Assembly: GCF_000153465.1 (NCBI RefSeq)
Contig: NZ_CH672387.1
Span: 3,937,955 to 4,001,954, forward strand
DNA length: 64,000 bases
DNA from: Aurantimonas manganoxydans SI85-9A1
GTDB lineage: Bacteria > Pseudomonadota > Alphaproteobacteria > Rhizobiales > Rhizobiaceae
Direction: 5' to 3'
The position numbers were made by a program, and so were the translations under genes. The notes under the pieces are model-generated. The model was not told the DNA's origin and did no database searches. It worked only from the letters and a program-made list of their open reading frames with translations. Positions within the stretch are counted from its first letter, which is position 1. Each line of letters starts with the position of its first letter. Positions 15,225 to 24,470 of this stretch are shown piece after piece.

Positions 15225-16976
15225 ATGCCGTTTCGCACGACGAGCACGCCACTCGCTCACGCGCTCGCAGAGCGCGGTTACGTCGACCCGACCCCGGTCC
15301 AGGACGCCGTCCTCGAGCCGCAGGCGGCCGACCGCGACCTCCTCGTCTCCGCCCAGACCGGTTCGGGCAAGACCATCGCCTACGGGCTCGCCCTCGCCCC
15401 CACGCTGCTCGGCGAGGCCGAGCGCTTCGGCCCGGCCGGCGCGCCGATGGCGCTGATCGTCGCGCCGACGCGCGAACTCGCCATGCAGGTGACGACCGAG
15501 CTCGCCTGGCTCTACGCCCAGACCGGCGCCGAAATGGTGACCTGTGTCGGCGGCATGGATCCGCGCGCCGAAAAGCGCAAGCTGGCCCAGGGCGCCCATA
15601 TTGTCGTCGGCACGCCCGGCCGCCTGCGCGATCATCTGGAACGCGGCGCCCTGCAGATCGGCGGCCTGAAGGCGCTGGTGCTCGACGAAGCCGACGAGAT
15701 GCTCAATCTCGGCTTCCGCGAGGATCTGGAGTTCCTGCTGGAAGCCACCCCGCGCGAGCGCCGCACGCTGCTGTTCTCGGCGACGCTGCCGAAGCTGATC
15801 TCGTCCATGGCCAAGCGCTACCAGCGCGACGCGCTGCGCATCGAGGCGACGCGCAGCAGCGCCGCCCATGCCGACATCGAATACAAGGCGATCCGGATCG
15901 CGCCGAACGAGCTGGAACACGCCGTCGTCAACGTCCTGCGCTTCAATGATGCGCCGAGCGCGATCGTGTTCTGCAACACCCGCGAGGCGGTGCGGCATCT
16001 GTCGTCCGGTCTTCTGGAGCGCGGCTTTTCGGCGGTGACGTTGTCGGGCGAGCTTGGCCAGGCCGAGCGCAACCAGGCCATGCAGGCGCTGCGCGACGGC
16101 CGCGCCCGGGTGTGTGTGGCCACCGACGTTGCCGCGCGCGGCATCGACCTGCCGGGGCTCGCCCTCGTCATTCATGCCGATCTGCCGAGCGACGCCGAAA
16201 CGCTGCAGCACCGCAGCGGCCGCACCGGCCGCGCCGGGCGCAAGGGCATCTCGGTGCTGCTGGTGCCGATCTCGCGCCGGCGCAAGGCGGAGCGACTTCT
16301 GGCCGAAGCACGGATCCGGGCGGAATGGGGCGGCACGCCCTCGGCCGACGCGATCCGCAAGCTCGACGAGGACCGGCTCCTGACCGATCCGGTGCTGGCG
16401 CAGGAGCCCGGCGAGGACGATCTCGCCGCCGCCCGCAGCCTCCTGGAGAAGCATTCGCCGGAAACCATCGCCGCGGCGCTGGCACGGCTCTATCGCTCGC
16501 GCCTGCCGGCGCCCGAGGACGTCTTCGATCCCGGCTTCGGCCCCGACCCGAAGGCCGGCAAGGATTTCGCCGGCAAGGAACGCACGCCGCGCAAGGAGCG
16601 CGATCAGGCCAGCGGCCCGATGGTGTGGTTCCATATGGATGTCGGCCGGCGCAACAATGCCGATCCGAAGTGGATCCTGCCGCTGCTGTGCCGTCGCGGC
16701 AAGATCACCCGGCAGGAGATCGGCATGATCAAGATCTTCGATCGCGAGACGAAGTTCGAGATCTCCGAGAGCGTCGCCAAGCGTTTTGCCGACGCCGCCG
16801 AAGTCAGCGACGGCGACGACATCACGATCTCCCCGACGGGCGCACCGGGCGGGGGCGATTCCGACCGCAAGGGCGGCTTCGGCAAGCCGGGCGGCAAGAA
16901 GCCGTTCAACCGCAAGGGCGGCACCGGTCCCGGCAGCGCCAAGCCGCGCCGCCCGCGCCCCAAGCCGAAGGGCTGA
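15225..16976 (+). CDS. DEAD-box ATP-dependent RNA helicase with DbpA-type RNA-binding domain
   Basis: A 583-residue helicase. RecA domain 1 contains the Q-motif region (TPVQDAVL), Walker A AQTGSGKT, PTREL, VLDEADEML and SAT. RecA domain 2 contains VATDVAARGIDLPGL and HRSGRTGR. After a linker, residues about 465-540 (MVWFHMDVGRRNNADPKWIL, IGMIKIF) match the DbpA RNA-binding domain that targets rRNA in DbpA or broader RNAs in CsdA. A Gly/Lys/Arg/Pro-rich basic tail follows. The gene is divergent from csp, fitting a role in cold-stress RNA unwinding or ribosome assembly. The gene name is left open because DeaD/CsdA and DbpA orthology cannot be separated by eye. Confidence 0.92.
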   Translation: MPFRTTSTPLAHALAERGYVDPTPVQDAVLEPQAADRDLLVSAQTGSGKTIAYGLALAPTLLGEAERFGPAGAPMALIVAPTRELAMQVTTELAWLYAQTGAEMVTCVGGMDPRAEKRKLAQGAHIVVGTPGRLRDHLERGALQIGGLKALVLDEADEMLNLGFREDLEFLLEATPRERRTLLFSATLPKLISSMAKRYQRDALRIEATRSSAAHADIEYKAIRIAPNELEHAVVNVLRFNDAPSAIVFCNTREAVRHLSSGLLERGFSAVTLSGELGQAERNQAMQALRDGRARVCVATDVAARGIDLPGLALVIHADLPSDAETLQHRSGRTGRAGRKGISVLLVPISRRRKAERLLAEARIRAEWGGTPSADAIRKLDEDRLLTDPVLAQEPGEDDLAAARSLLEKHSPETIAAALARLYRSRLPAPEDVFDPGFGPDPKAGKDFAGKERTPRKERDQASGPMVWFHMDVGRRNNADPKWILPLLCRRGKITRQEIGMIKIFDRETKFEISESVAKRFADAAEVSDGDDITISPTGAPGGGDSDRKGGFGKPGGKKPFNRKGGTGPGSAKPRRPRPKPKG

Positions 16977-16985
16977 TCCAGCCAA

Positions 16986-17016
16986 TGACGACCGGGCGCC
17001 CAGCGCCCGGTTCGTC
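16986..17016. terminator. Stem-loop between convergent genes
   Basis: ACCGGGCGC (16991-16999) pairs perfectly with GCGCCCGGT (17003-17011) across a three-base loop, and flanking GACG/CGTC extend the stem past a one-base bulge. There is no U-tract on either side. Its place between two convergent genes supports a bidirectional transcript-end hairpin. Confidence 0.55.
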
Positions 17017-17058
17017 ACTCCTCGAGGACCTTTTGAGCGAGGCGTTGCGCCTTTCTGC

Positions 17059-18189
17059 TCAATAGGCCTCTTCGAGCAGTTTCATGAAATCGGCCGCGAC
17101 GGCCGGCCGCGGATTGGTGGCCGTCGAATGGTCGCGCTCGGCCCCCTCGGCGACGAGGCCGAAGCAGTCGCGCGGCACGTTCATTTCCGACAGGGTCGTC
17201 GGCATGGCGAGATCGCGGTTGAGCGCGGTGATCGCCGCGGCCAGATCGGCACCCGCCTCCAGCCCCATCGCACCGGCCAGCGCCCGGTATTTCTCCTCGG
17301 CGGACGGCGCGTTGTAGCGCAGCACCGCCGGCAGCAGGATGGCGTTGATCGTGCCGTGATGCAGGCGCACGCTCTTCAATCCGCCCAGCGGATGCGACAG
17401 CGAGTGGACCGCGCCGAGCCCCTTCTGGAAGGTCATGCCGCCCTGCAGCGCCGCCATCATCATTTCGCTGCGCGCGGTGATGTCGTCGCCCTTCTCCGTC
17501 GCCCGGCGGATCCAGCGCATGGCGCGGGCCAGCCCGTCCAGCGCGATCGCCTCGGCCGGCGGATTGTAGCGCGGCGACAAATAGGTCTCGATGCAGTGGG
17601 TGACGGCGTCCATGCCGGTCGCGGCAGTCAGTGCCGCGGGCAGGCCGACGGTCAGCTCCGGGTCGCAGATCGCCACGCTCGGGATCATGTGCGGTGAGAT
17701 GAAGCCGAGCTTGCGGCCGTCGTCGAGCGTGACGAGCGCGGCGCGCCCGACCTCGCTGCCGGTGCCCGCCGTCGTCGGAATGGCGATCAGCGGCGGCTTG
17801 TTCGCGGTGATCTTCGGGATGCCGCCGAGGATCGCGGCGTATTGCTCCAGCGGCCCGGCATGGGTGGCCAGCAGCGACACCGCCTTGGCCAGGTCGATGG
17901 GCGAGCCGCCGCCGATCGCCACGAGGCTGTCGCAGCCATGCTCGTGATAGAGCGCCAGCGCCGCGTTCACCGCCGCTTCGGTCGGGTTCTCGGGCGTGCC
18001 GTCGAAGACCACCGTGTCAGCGGGCAGACCGCCGGCCGACAGCACGCGCTCCACCAGCCCAGCAGCGACGATCCCCTTGTCGGCGACGATCATCGGCGTG
18101 CGCACGCCCAGGTCGCGCAATTCCGCGCCGAGCAGGCTGGCGGCGCCGACCTCGAACTGGATCTTCGTCAGATAGGTGATCAAGGCCAT
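17059..18189 (-). CDS. Iron-containing alcohol dehydrogenase
   Basis: A 376-residue group III alcohol dehydrogenase, NAD(P)-dependent and metal-activated. The nucleotide site is visible in AIGGGSPIDLAKA. PTTAGTGSEVG is the family signature. Metal ligands lie in DAVTHCIETYLSP and GAVHSLSHPLGG, with a His further on (RLHHGTINAILLP). GGGGAG precedes the ATG. Substrates in this family range from ethanol and 1,3-propanediol to maleylacetate or 4-hydroxybutyrate; sequence does not decide. It stands alone, convergent with the helicase and divergent from ugpB. Confidence 0.88.
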   Translation of the reverse strand: MALITYLTKIQFEVGAASLLGAELRDLGVRTPMIVADKGIVAAGLVERVLSAGGLPADTVVFDGTPENPTEAAVNAALALYHEHGCDSLVAIGGGSPIDLAKAVSLLATHAGPLEQYAAILGGIPKITANKPPLIAIPTTAGTGSEVGRAALVTLDDGRKLGFISPHMIPSVAICDPELTVGLPAALTAATGMDAVTHCIETYLSPRYNPPAEAIALDGLARAMRWIRRATEKGDDITARSEMMMAALQGGMTFQKGLGAVHSLSHPLGGLKSVRLHHGTINAILLPAVLRYNAPSAEEKYRALAGAMGLEAGADLAAAITALNRDLAMPTTLSEMNVPRDCFGLVAEGAERDHSTATNPRPAVAADFMKLLEEAY

Positions 18190-18419
18190 GCGTATCTCCC
18201 CAATGGCATGTCGTGGCGCCGGGCCATGCCTCCTCCGGCCGGCCCCGCACCGGGACATGTCCTAATCCTTGCGGACGAATTTGGGAATGCCGCCGCGCCT
18301 GGCGCGGGCAAACGCAACGCGGTTCGGAGCTCGAAGCCTGAATCCTGCTGACGGCCGCCAACAAGCGCACGACGTGCGTCAGAACACAGTCATTACAGCC
18401 GCCAGCCCGAGTTTTTCCA

Positions 18420-18448
18420 CTGTCATCGAAGCTTCATGCTTGTGTCAC
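18420..18448 (+). promoter_or_regulatory. Pho box upstream of ugpBAEC
   Basis: CTGTCAT (18420-18426) matches the PhoB half-site exactly. GCTTCAT (18431) and GTGTCAC (18442) follow at precisely 11-base steps with 4-base spacers, the arrangement of tandem PhoB sites. It lies about 87 bases before the ugpB start, oriented toward it. The flanking gap 18190-18534 holds no gene; a weaker CAGTCAT at 18387 is also in phase. Confidence 0.75.
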
Positions 18449-18534
18449 CGATCGGTTTTGAAGCACTCCTAGAGAAGCGGCTTGCAACGAGCTCGGCAAC
18501 AGGGCCCGAGAGTCGCATCAAGGGTGAGGAAATC

Positions 18535-19842
18535 ATGATGAACCGCAAGATTCTGGGCGCTGCCGTCGCCATGGGCGCGCTGGTCGCCGGCGCCGGTCAG
18601 GCCGTCGCCGTGACCGAGCTGCAGTGGTGGCACGCAATGTCGGGCGCCAACAACGAAGTCGTCGACACGCTCGCCAAGGAATTCAACGAGAGCCAGGACG
18701 CCTACAAGATCACCCCGGTCTTCAAGGGCACCTATCCTGAAACGCTGAACGCCGGCATCGCCGCCTTCCGCGCCAAGCAGCCGCCGGCGATCATCCAGGT
18801 CTTCGACGTGGGCACCGGCGTGATGATGGGCGCCGAGGGTGCGGTCATGCCGGTCGCCGACGTTCTGGAAGCCGGCGGCTATACGTTCGACAAGTCGAAC
18901 TACCTGCCCGGCATCGTCGCCTATTACTCCAAGCCGGACGGCACGATGCTGTCCTTCCCGTACAATTCCTCGTCGCCGATCCTGTACTACAACAAGGACA
19001 TCTTCGAGAAGGCCGGCCTCGACGTCGACAGCCCGCCGGAGACCTGGCAGGACGTGTTCGCCGCGGCCCGCACCATCAAGGAATCGGGCGCTGCCGAGTG
19101 CGGCTACACCTCGACCTGGCTGACCTGGATCCACCTCGAGAACTTCGCGGCGTGGAACAACGTGGCCTATGGCACCAACGAGAACGGCCTGGCCGGCACC
19201 GACGTCGAGCTGAAGCTCAACGAGCCGCTCTATGTCGAGCATTTCCAGGACATCGCCGATCTCGCCAAGGACGGCGTCTTCCGCTACGGCGGCCGCACCT
19301 CGGAAGCCAAGCAGCTCTTCCTGTCGGGCGAGTGCGCGATCCTGACGGAATCCTCCGGCGGTCTCGGCGACATCGTCAAGTCGGGCATGAACTACGGCAT
19401 CGGCCAGCTTCCCTATGACGCCAATGCCGAGGGCGCGCCGCAGAACACCATCCCGGGCGGCGCCAGCCTCTGGGTCTTCGGCGGCAAGTCCGACGAGGAG
19501 TACAAGGGCATCGCGGAGTTCTTCAACTTCCTGTCCCAGACCGAGATCCAGTCGCGCCTGCACCAAGTGTCGGGTTACCTGCCGGTGACCATGGACGCCT
19601 ACAAGGCGACCAAGGATTCGGGCTTCTACGAGAAGAACCCGGGCCGCGAGACCCCGATTCTGCAGATGATGGGCAAGGAGCCGACCGAGAACTCCAAGGG
19701 TGTGCGCCTGCCCAACCTGCCGCAGCTTCGCGACATCGAGAACGAGCAGTTCGAGTTGATGCTGTCGGGCCAGCAGGACGCGAAGGCCGCCCTCGACAAG
19801 ATCGTCGAACTCGGCAACGAGGCGATCGCCGAAGCGCAGTAA
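18535..19842 (+). CDS. ugpB: sn-Glycerol-3-phosphate ABC transporter, substrate-binding protein
   Basis: A 435-residue periplasmic binding protein of the UgpB family, capturing glycerol-3-phosphate (and glycerophosphodiesters) for the UgpAEC permease. The signal peptide is about residues 1-25 (ALVAGAGQAVA). The mature start TELQWWHAMSGANNEVVDTLAKEFN and the later Trp/Tyr-rich pocket segments (YNSSSPILYYNKDIF; STWLTWIHLENFAAWNN) fit the family. It is first in ugpBAEC, behind a Pho box, so phosphate-starvation induction is likely. GAGGA precedes the tandem ATG ATG start. Confidence 0.92.
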   Translation: MMNRKILGAAVAMGALVAGAGQAVAVTELQWWHAMSGANNEVVDTLAKEFNESQDAYKITPVFKGTYPETLNAGIAAFRAKQPPAIIQVFDVGTGVMMGAEGAVMPVADVLEAGGYTFDKSNYLPGIVAYYSKPDGTMLSFPYNSSSPILYYNKDIFEKAGLDVDSPPETWQDVFAAARTIKESGAAECGYTSTWLTWIHLENFAAWNNVAYGTNENGLAGTDVELKLNEPLYVEHFQDIADLAKDGVFRYGGRTSEAKQLFLSGECAILTESSGGLGDIVKSGMNYGIGQLPYDANAEGAPQNTIPGGASLWVFGGKSDEEYKGIAEFFNFLSQTEIQSRLHQVSGYLPVTMDAYKATKDSGFYEKNPGRETPILQMMGKEPTENSKGVRLPNLPQLRDIENEQFELMLSGQQDAKAALDKIVELGNEAIAEAQ

Positions 19843-19856
19843 GCGCCGTCGTCCCC

Positions 19857-19885
19857 GACGCCGGGTGGCCTGGCCGCCCGGCGTC
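19857..19885 (+). terminator. Intercistronic stem-loop after ugpB
   Basis: GACGCCGGG (19857-19865) pairs with CCCGGCGTC (19877-19885) around an 11-base loop, 15 bases past the ugpB stop. No strong U-tract follows, so read-through into ugpA is expected. Such hairpins between a binding-protein gene and its permease genes usually stabilise the upstream mRNA or attenuate downstream expression. Confidence 0.6.
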
Positions 19886-19950
19886 GTTCTGCCTGTCGCC
19901 CTTTTCCCGTCGCCACGCGCCACGCGCGGCGGCCCAGTCCCAGAGACGCC

Positions 19951-20832
19951 GTGTCGAAAGCCGTCTTTCCCAACAAATGGCTGCCCTACCTGCTGCTCGC
20001 GCCGCAGGTGGCGATCACGCTGGTGTTCTTCTACTGGCCGGCCAGCCAGGCGCTCTACCAGTCGGTGCTGCGCCAGGACCCGTTCGGGCTGAAGACGACA
20101 TTCGTCGGCCTCGCCAATTTCCGCTCGGTGCTGAGCGATCCCGGCTATCTCAATGCGGTGAAGGTCACGGCGATCTTCTCCTTCTCCACCGCGATCCTCG
20201 CCATGGCGCTGGCACTGCTGCTGGCGTCGGCGGCTGAGAAGGTGGTGCGCGGCAAGGGCTTCTATCGCACCCTGCTGATCTGGCCCTATGCCGTGGCGCC
20301 GGCCGTCGCCGGCATGCTGTGGCTGTTCATGTTCAACCCCGCCATGGGCACCTTCGCCTACATGCTGCGCCGCTCCGGCTACAACTGGGACCCGCTCTTG
20401 AACGGTGACCAGGCGATGCTGCTGGTGGTGGTGGCGGCCGCCTGGAAGCAGATCAGCTACAATTTCCTGTTCTTCGTCGCCGCGCTGCAGTCGATCCCGA
20501 AATCCCTGACCGAGGCCGCCGCGATCGACGGCGCCGGCTCGACCAAGCGGTTCTGGACCATCGTCTTCCCGCTGATCGCGCCGACGACCTTCTTCCTGCT
20601 CGTCGTCAACACGGTCTACGCCTTCTTCGACACCTTCGGCATCATCGACGCGGTCACCGCCGGCGGTCCGGCGCGGGCCACCGAGACGCTGGTCTACAAG
20701 GTCTATATCGACGGCTTCGTGAATCTCGACCTCGGCAGCTCGGCGGCCCAGTCGGTGATCCTGATGGCGATCGTCATCGCCCTGACGGCGGTGCAGTTCC
20801 GCTACGTGGAACGGCGGGTGCACTATGGCTGA
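19951..20832 (+). CDS. ugpA: sn-Glycerol-3-phosphate ABC transporter permease UgpA
   Basis: A 293-residue MalF-type inner-membrane permease with six predicted helices. The EAA loop that contacts the ATPase is seen as [24 protein letters not shown]. The start is a GTG ([19 protein letters not shown]), after which the first TM begins at once. It lies 108 bases after ugpB, past a stem-loop, and 18 bases before ugpE. It pairs with UgpE to form the translocation channel. Confidence 0.93.
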   Translation: MSKAVFPNKWLPYLLLAPQVAITLVFFYWPASQALYQSVLRQDPFGLKTTFVGLANFRSVLSDPGYLNAVKVTAIFSFSTAILAMALALLLASAAEKVVRGKGFYRTLLIWPYAVAPAVAGMLWLFMFNPAMGTFAYMLRRSGYNWDPLLNGDQAMLLVVVAAAWKQISYNFLFFVAALQSIPKSLTEAAAIDGAGSTKRFWTIVFPLIAPTTFFLLVVNTVYAFFDTFGIIDAVTAGGPARATETLVYKVYIDGFVNLDLGSSAAQSVILMAIVIALTAVQFRYVERRVHYG

Positions 20833-20850
20833 TCCCCGGAATCACCGCCC

Positions 20851-21699
20851 ATGATCGAGCGCAGCCCCATCGGCCGGCCGGTCGCCCACGTGCTTCTCGT
20901 GCTGGGCCTGGCGATCGTCGCCTTCCCGATCTACTACACCTTCGTCGCCTCGACGCAGACGCTGCAGACCATCCTGCGGCCGCCGCTGCCGCTGGTGCCG
21001 GGCGACCAGTTCCTCGACAATTACGGCGAGGCGCTGTTCGGCGGCGTCGACCGGATCGGCGGCGTCAGCGTCTGGACCCTGCTGTTCAACACCTCGGTGA
21101 TGGCGCTCGGCATCGCCGTCGGCAAGATCGTCATCTCGATCCTGTCGGCCTTCGCGATCGTGTTCTTCCGCTTCCCGCTGCGCATGACCTTCTTCTGGCT
21201 GATCTTCATTACGCTGATGCTGCCGGTCGAGGTGCGCATCCTGCCGACCTACAAGGTGATGGTCGATCTCGGCATGATCGACACCTATGCCGGACTGATC
21301 CTGCCGCTGATCGCTTCGGCGACCGCGACGCTCCTGTTCCGGCAGTTCTTCATGACCATCCCGTCCGAACTGGTGGAGGCGGCGCGGGTCGACGCGGCCG
21401 GCCCGATGCGCTTCTTCCGCGATATCCTGCTGCCGCTCTCCAAGACCAATATCGCGGCCCTGTTCGTGATCCTCTTCATCTATGGCTGGACGCAGTATCT
21501 GTGGCCGCTGCTCGTCACCAACGACAACCAGATGAACACGATCGTCATCGCCCTGAAGAAGATGGTGTCCTTCGCCGACGCCGATACGCCCTGGCATCTG
21601 GTCATGGTGACGGCGATCCTGGCGATCGCGCCCCCCGTCCTGGTCGTCGTCCTGATGCAGCGCTGGTTCGTGCGCGGCCTCGTCGAAGCGGAGAAGTAA
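20851..21699 (+). CDS. ugpE: sn-Glycerol-3-phosphate ABC transporter permease UgpE
   Basis: A 282-residue MalG-type permease with six TM segments and the EAA loop [26 protein letters not shown]. The distinctive segment [18 protein letters not shown] is typical of UgpE. The order ugpB-A-E-C matches the classic operon; ugpQ (phosphodiesterase) is not present downstream. It ends two bases before the TTG start of ugpC. Confidence 0.93.
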   Translation: MIERSPIGRPVAHVLLVLGLAIVAFPIYYTFVASTQTLQTILRPPLPLVPGDQFLDNYGEALFGGVDRIGGVSVWTLLFNTSVMALGIAVGKIVISILSAFAIVFFRFPLRMTFFWLIFITLMLPVEVRILPTYKVMVDLGMIDTYAGLILPLIASATATLLFRQFFMTIPSELVEAARVDAAGPMRFFRDILLPLSKTNIAALFVILFIYGWTQYLWPLLVTNDNQMNTIVIALKKMVSFADADTPWHLVMVTAILAIAPPVLVVVLMQRWFVRGLVEAEK

Positions 21700-21701
21700 A
21701 C

Positions 21702-22772
21702 TTGGCAGGCATCGAACTGAGGGACGTGCGCAAGGTCTATGCCGGCAATGTGGAGGCTGTGAAGGGCGTCTCGCTGGACATTCCCGATGGCGAGTTCGTC
21801 GTCCTCGTCGGCCCGTCCGGCTGCGGAAAGTCGACGCTCTTGCGCATGGTGGCCGGGCTGGAGGCGATCTCCTCCGGCACGATCACCATCGGCGACCGGG
21901 TGGTCAACGATCTGGAGCCGGCCCAGCGCGACATCGCCATGGTGTTCCAGAACTACGCGCTCTATCCGCATATGAGCGTACGCCAGAACCTCGAATACGG
22001 CCTGAAGAACCGCAAGATGGCGAAGGACGAGATCGCCCGGCGCGTCGAGGAGGCCTCGAAGGTGCTGGAGATCGCCCCGCTCCTGTCGCGCAAGCCCGGC
22101 CAGCTCTCCGGCGGCCAGCGCCAGCGCGTCGCCATGGGCCGCGCCATCGTGCGCGAGCCGGCCGCCTTCCTGTTCGACGAGCCGCTGTCCAATCTCGACG
22201 CCAAGCTGCGGGTCCAGATGCGCGCGGAGATCCGGCGGCTGCAGCGCCAGTTCGCCACCACCAGCCTCTACGTGACCCACGACCAGCTCGAGGCGATGAC
22301 CCTGGCCGACCGGCTCGTCGTGCTGAACGCCGGCCGTATCGAGCAGGCCGGCTCGCCCATGGAGATCTACGAGCGTCCGGCAAGCCTGTTCGTCGCCACC
22401 TTCATCGGCTCGCCGGCGATGAACCTCGTGCCGCTCGGCAACGGCCACGCGGGCGTTGCCGGCATCAGCGGTCTCGACGGCGTCGGCGCAACCTCTTCCG
22501 GCGTGACCCTCGGCATCCGCCCCGAGCACATGCGGCTTCTTGCCGACGCACCGGCCGCGCCGGGCGAGTTCGTCTGCGACCTCACCGTCACCGGCGTCGA
22601 GGTGGTTGGCGCCGAGAGCTACGTCTATGGCGCGTTGCCGGGCAAGGGTCCGGAGATCGCCGTGCGGGTGGCCGGCTACAGCCATCTGGAGCCAGGCACG
22701 AAGGTCCGCGCTGCCGCACCGAACGCAGCCCTGCACCGCTTCGACGCTTCGAGCGGCCTGCGCATCGACTGA
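21702..22772 (+). CDS. ugpC: sn-Glycerol-3-phosphate ABC transporter ATP-binding protein
   Basis: A 356-residue MalK-type ATPase. Walker A ([10 protein letters not shown]), Q-loop ([18 protein letters not shown]), signature [14 protein letters not shown], Walker B with D-loop ([15 protein letters not shown]) and the switch His ([15 protein letters not shown]) are intact. A C-terminal TOBE/OB regulatory domain follows (about 240-356). The reading frame has no ATG near the conserved start; TTG at 21702 is used, with a purine-rich GGAGAAG just upstream that overlaps the end of ugpE. It is the last gene of the operon. Confidence 0.93.
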   Translation: MAGIELRDVRKVYAGNVEAVKGVSLDIPDGEFVVLVGPSGCGKSTLLRMVAGLEAISSGTITIGDRVVNDLEPAQRDIAMVFQNYALYPHMSVRQNLEYGLKNRKMAKDEIARRVEEASKVLEIAPLLSRKPGQLSGGQRQRVAMGRAIVREPAAFLFDEPLSNLDAKLRVQMRAEIRRLQRQFATTSLYVTHDQLEAMTLADRLVVLNAGRIEQAGSPMEIYERPASLFVATFIGSPAMNLVPLGNGHAGVAGISGLDGVGATSSGVTLGIRPEHMRLLADAPAAPGEFVCDLTVTGVEVVGAESYVYGALPGKGPEIAVRVAGYSHLEPGTKVRAAAPNAALHRFDASSGLRID

Positions 22773-22860
22773 GTCCCGCCGTCAGCGAGCCGCCAACCGC
22801 GAGGCTCATACCCGCGCTGTCGACATGGCTGGCCATGCGCCGACGCCGGTACGCAGCCGC

Positions 22861-22889
22861 TTGCGGGCGCCCTGTGAAAAGCTTATTGT
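22861..22889 (+). promoter_or_regulatory. Candidate promoter of the glycine riboswitch transcript
   Basis: TTGCGG (22861-22866), a 17-base spacer and TATTGT (22884-22889) form a sigma-70-like pair. A start site about 7-8 bases on would fall at 22897, exactly where the first aptamer's P1 stem begins. The position fits well; the motif match alone is moderate. Confidence 0.5.
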
Positions 22890-22897
22890 GGGCCCAC

Positions 22898-23092
22898 AGA
22901 CGCTAGCGGGAGAGACCGGCCGCAAGGCCGGCGCCGAAGGAGCAACCGCCCCGGAAACTCTCAGGCAAAAGGACCGCCTGCGTCTCTGCAAATTCCGAAG
23001 AGCGACGGCCATTCATCGGGCGTCCGCCGAAGGAGAAAGTGGCCGCCGGAAATTCCTCCGCGGCCGCGAAGCTCTCAGGCTCATGACGGGAG
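22898..23092 (+). promoter_or_regulatory. Tandem glycine riboswitch (gcvT element)
   Basis: Two consecutive glycine aptamers. Aptamer 1 has P1 arms AGACGC (22898-22903) and GCGTCT (22980-22985) and the conserved core blocks GCGGGAGAGACC, GCCGAAGGAGCAA and AAACTCTCAGGCAAAAGGAC. After a short linker, aptamer 2 repeats GAAGAG, GCCGAAGGAGAAA, GGAAATTCCTCCGC and GCTCTCAGGC. The downstream gene is an FAD-dependent amino-acid dehydrogenase, so glycine most likely switches on a glycine-using enzyme. Tandem architecture and core bases make this call firm. Confidence 0.93.
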
Positions 23093-23136
23093 GGGCATGA
23101 ACGACGCCCCCGCTGCGGCGGGGCGAAAGGATCGTC
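23088..23136 (+). promoter_or_regulatory. Riboswitch expression platform: alternative hairpin before the ribosome-binding site
   Basis: A G/C-rich hairpin (GCCCCCGC 23106-23113, GCGGGGC 23118-23124, one bulged C, tetraloop TGCG) directly abuts the AAAGGA ribosome-binding site (23126-23131) of the gene at 23137. Its left arm could instead pair with GGGAGGGGC (23088-23096) at the end of aptamer 2. Mutually exclusive pairing would link aptamer folding to translation; this is inference from base pairing. Confidence 0.5.
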
Positions 23137-24432
23137 ATGACCTCCATCGCCGTCATCGGCGCCGGCATCACCGGCGTCACCACTGCCTATCAGCTCGTCC
23201 AGCGTGGCTTCGACGTGACCGTCTTCGACCGTCATGCCCATGCCGCCATGGAAACCTCCTTCGCCAATGGCGGCCAGCTTTCGGCCTCCAACGCCGAGGT
23301 CTGGAACCAGCCGAGCACCTTCCTCAAGGGCCTGAAGTGGATGCTGCGCAAGGATGCGCCGCTGCTCGTCCATCCCTCGCCCTCCTGGCACAAGCTGTCC
23401 TGGATGATGGAATTCGTCCTCGCCGCGCGCAGCTACGAGGCCAACACCATCGCCACCACCCGGCTGGCGATCGCGGCGCGCCGGCATCTGCTGGACGCGG
23501 CCGAACGCGAGGGCTTTGACTTCGATGCCGAGAAGCGCGGCATCCTGCACGTCTATGAAAGCCGCGCGGAGATGGCCCATGCGGCCGGTGTGAACCGGCT
23601 TCTGGCCGAGGGTGGCCTGCGCCGCGACGCGGTGACGCCAGCCGAGATCGCCGCCATCGAGCCGACCATCCGCGGGGATTTCGTCGGCGGCTTCTTCACC
23701 GAATCCGACTTCACCGGCGACATCCACAAATACACCCGCCACCTCGCCGAGGCCTGCCGGCGCAAGGGCGCGACCTTCGCCTTCGATGCCGACGTGCGCA
23801 AGCTCGCCTCGCGCGGCGCCGACGGCGTCGACGTGACCTGGAAGGACGGCCGCCGGCCACAGGACGCGCCGCGCCAGCAGCGCTTCGACGGCATCGTCGT
23901 CTGCGCCGGTGTCGCCAGCCGCGCCTTTGCCCGCCAGCTCGGCGACCGGGTCAACATCTACCCGGTGAAGGGCTATTCGGTGACGGTGAACCTGACCGAC
24001 GAGGCCAGCCGGGCCGGCGCGCCGTGGGTGAGCCTCCTCGACGACCACGCCAAGGTCGTCACCAGCCGCCTCGGCGCCGACCGGCTGCGCATCGCCGGCA
24101 CCGCGGAATTCGCCGGCGAGAACCGCGACATCAAGGCGGCCCGCATCCGGCCGCTGGTCGAATGGTGCCGCACGCGCTTCCCGGAGATCGCGACGGATTC
24201 GGTCGTGCCCTGGGCGGGCCTGCGCCCGATGATGCCGAACATGATGCCGCGGGTCGGCGCCGGCCGGGCTGCCGGGGTGTTCTACAACACCGGCCACGGC
24301 CATCTCGGCTGGACCCTGTCGGCGGTGACGGCGGACATGATCGCCGGCGAGGTCGAGGCTCGCTATGCGCGCCCGCGTGCCGCCGGTTTCCGGCAGATGC
24401 TGGCCGACACGGACCTGCCCGCCGCCGCCTGA
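23137..24432 (+). CDS. DadA-type FAD-dependent D-amino-acid/glycine dehydrogenase
   Basis: A 431-residue DAO-superfamily flavoenzyme. The N-terminal Rossmann motif is IAVIGAGITGVTTAYQLVQRG, followed by the DadA segments SFANGGQLSASNAEVWNQP and KWMLRKDAPL. Near the C-terminus, WAGLRPMMPNMMPRVG and VFYNTGHGHLGWTLS match the FAD/substrate region of DadA (usually RPxTPDGxPxxG and GHGTLGWT). DadA oxidises D-alanine and other D-amino acids and passes electrons to the quinone pool. Glycine-riboswitch control suggests glycine, or an amino acid made with it, is the physiological substrate or signal. The PNMM replacement of the usual TPDG-like segment is a difference worth noting. Confidence 0.87.
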   Translation: MTSIAVIGAGITGVTTAYQLVQRGFDVTVFDRHAHAAMETSFANGGQLSASNAEVWNQPSTFLKGLKWMLRKDAPLLVHPSPSWHKLSWMMEFVLAARSYEANTIATTRLAIAARRHLLDAAEREGFDFDAEKRGILHVYESRAEMAHAAGVNRLLAEGGLRRDAVTPAEIAAIEPTIRGDFVGGFFTESDFTGDIHKYTRHLAEACRRKGATFAFDADVRKLASRGADGVDVTWKDGRRPQDAPRQQRFDGIVVCAGVASRAFARQLGDRVNIYPVKGYSVTVNLTDEASRAGAPWVSLLDDHAKVVTSRLGADRLRIAGTAEFAGENRDIKAARIRPLVEWCRTRFPEIATDSVVPWAGLRPMMPNMMPRVGAGRAAGVFYNTGHGHLGWTLSAVTADMIAGEVEARYARPRAAGFRQMLADTDLPAAA

Positions 24433-24470
24433 CGTTGCGGCTTCGGCATCCATCGACCCCTACATATATC

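Noticed and set aside
15045-17018. A 657-residue open frame opposite the DEAD-box helicase
   Set aside because: It is the antisense shadow of a clear helicase gene in G+C-rich DNA; its translation is Arg/Ala/Gly-rich without domains.
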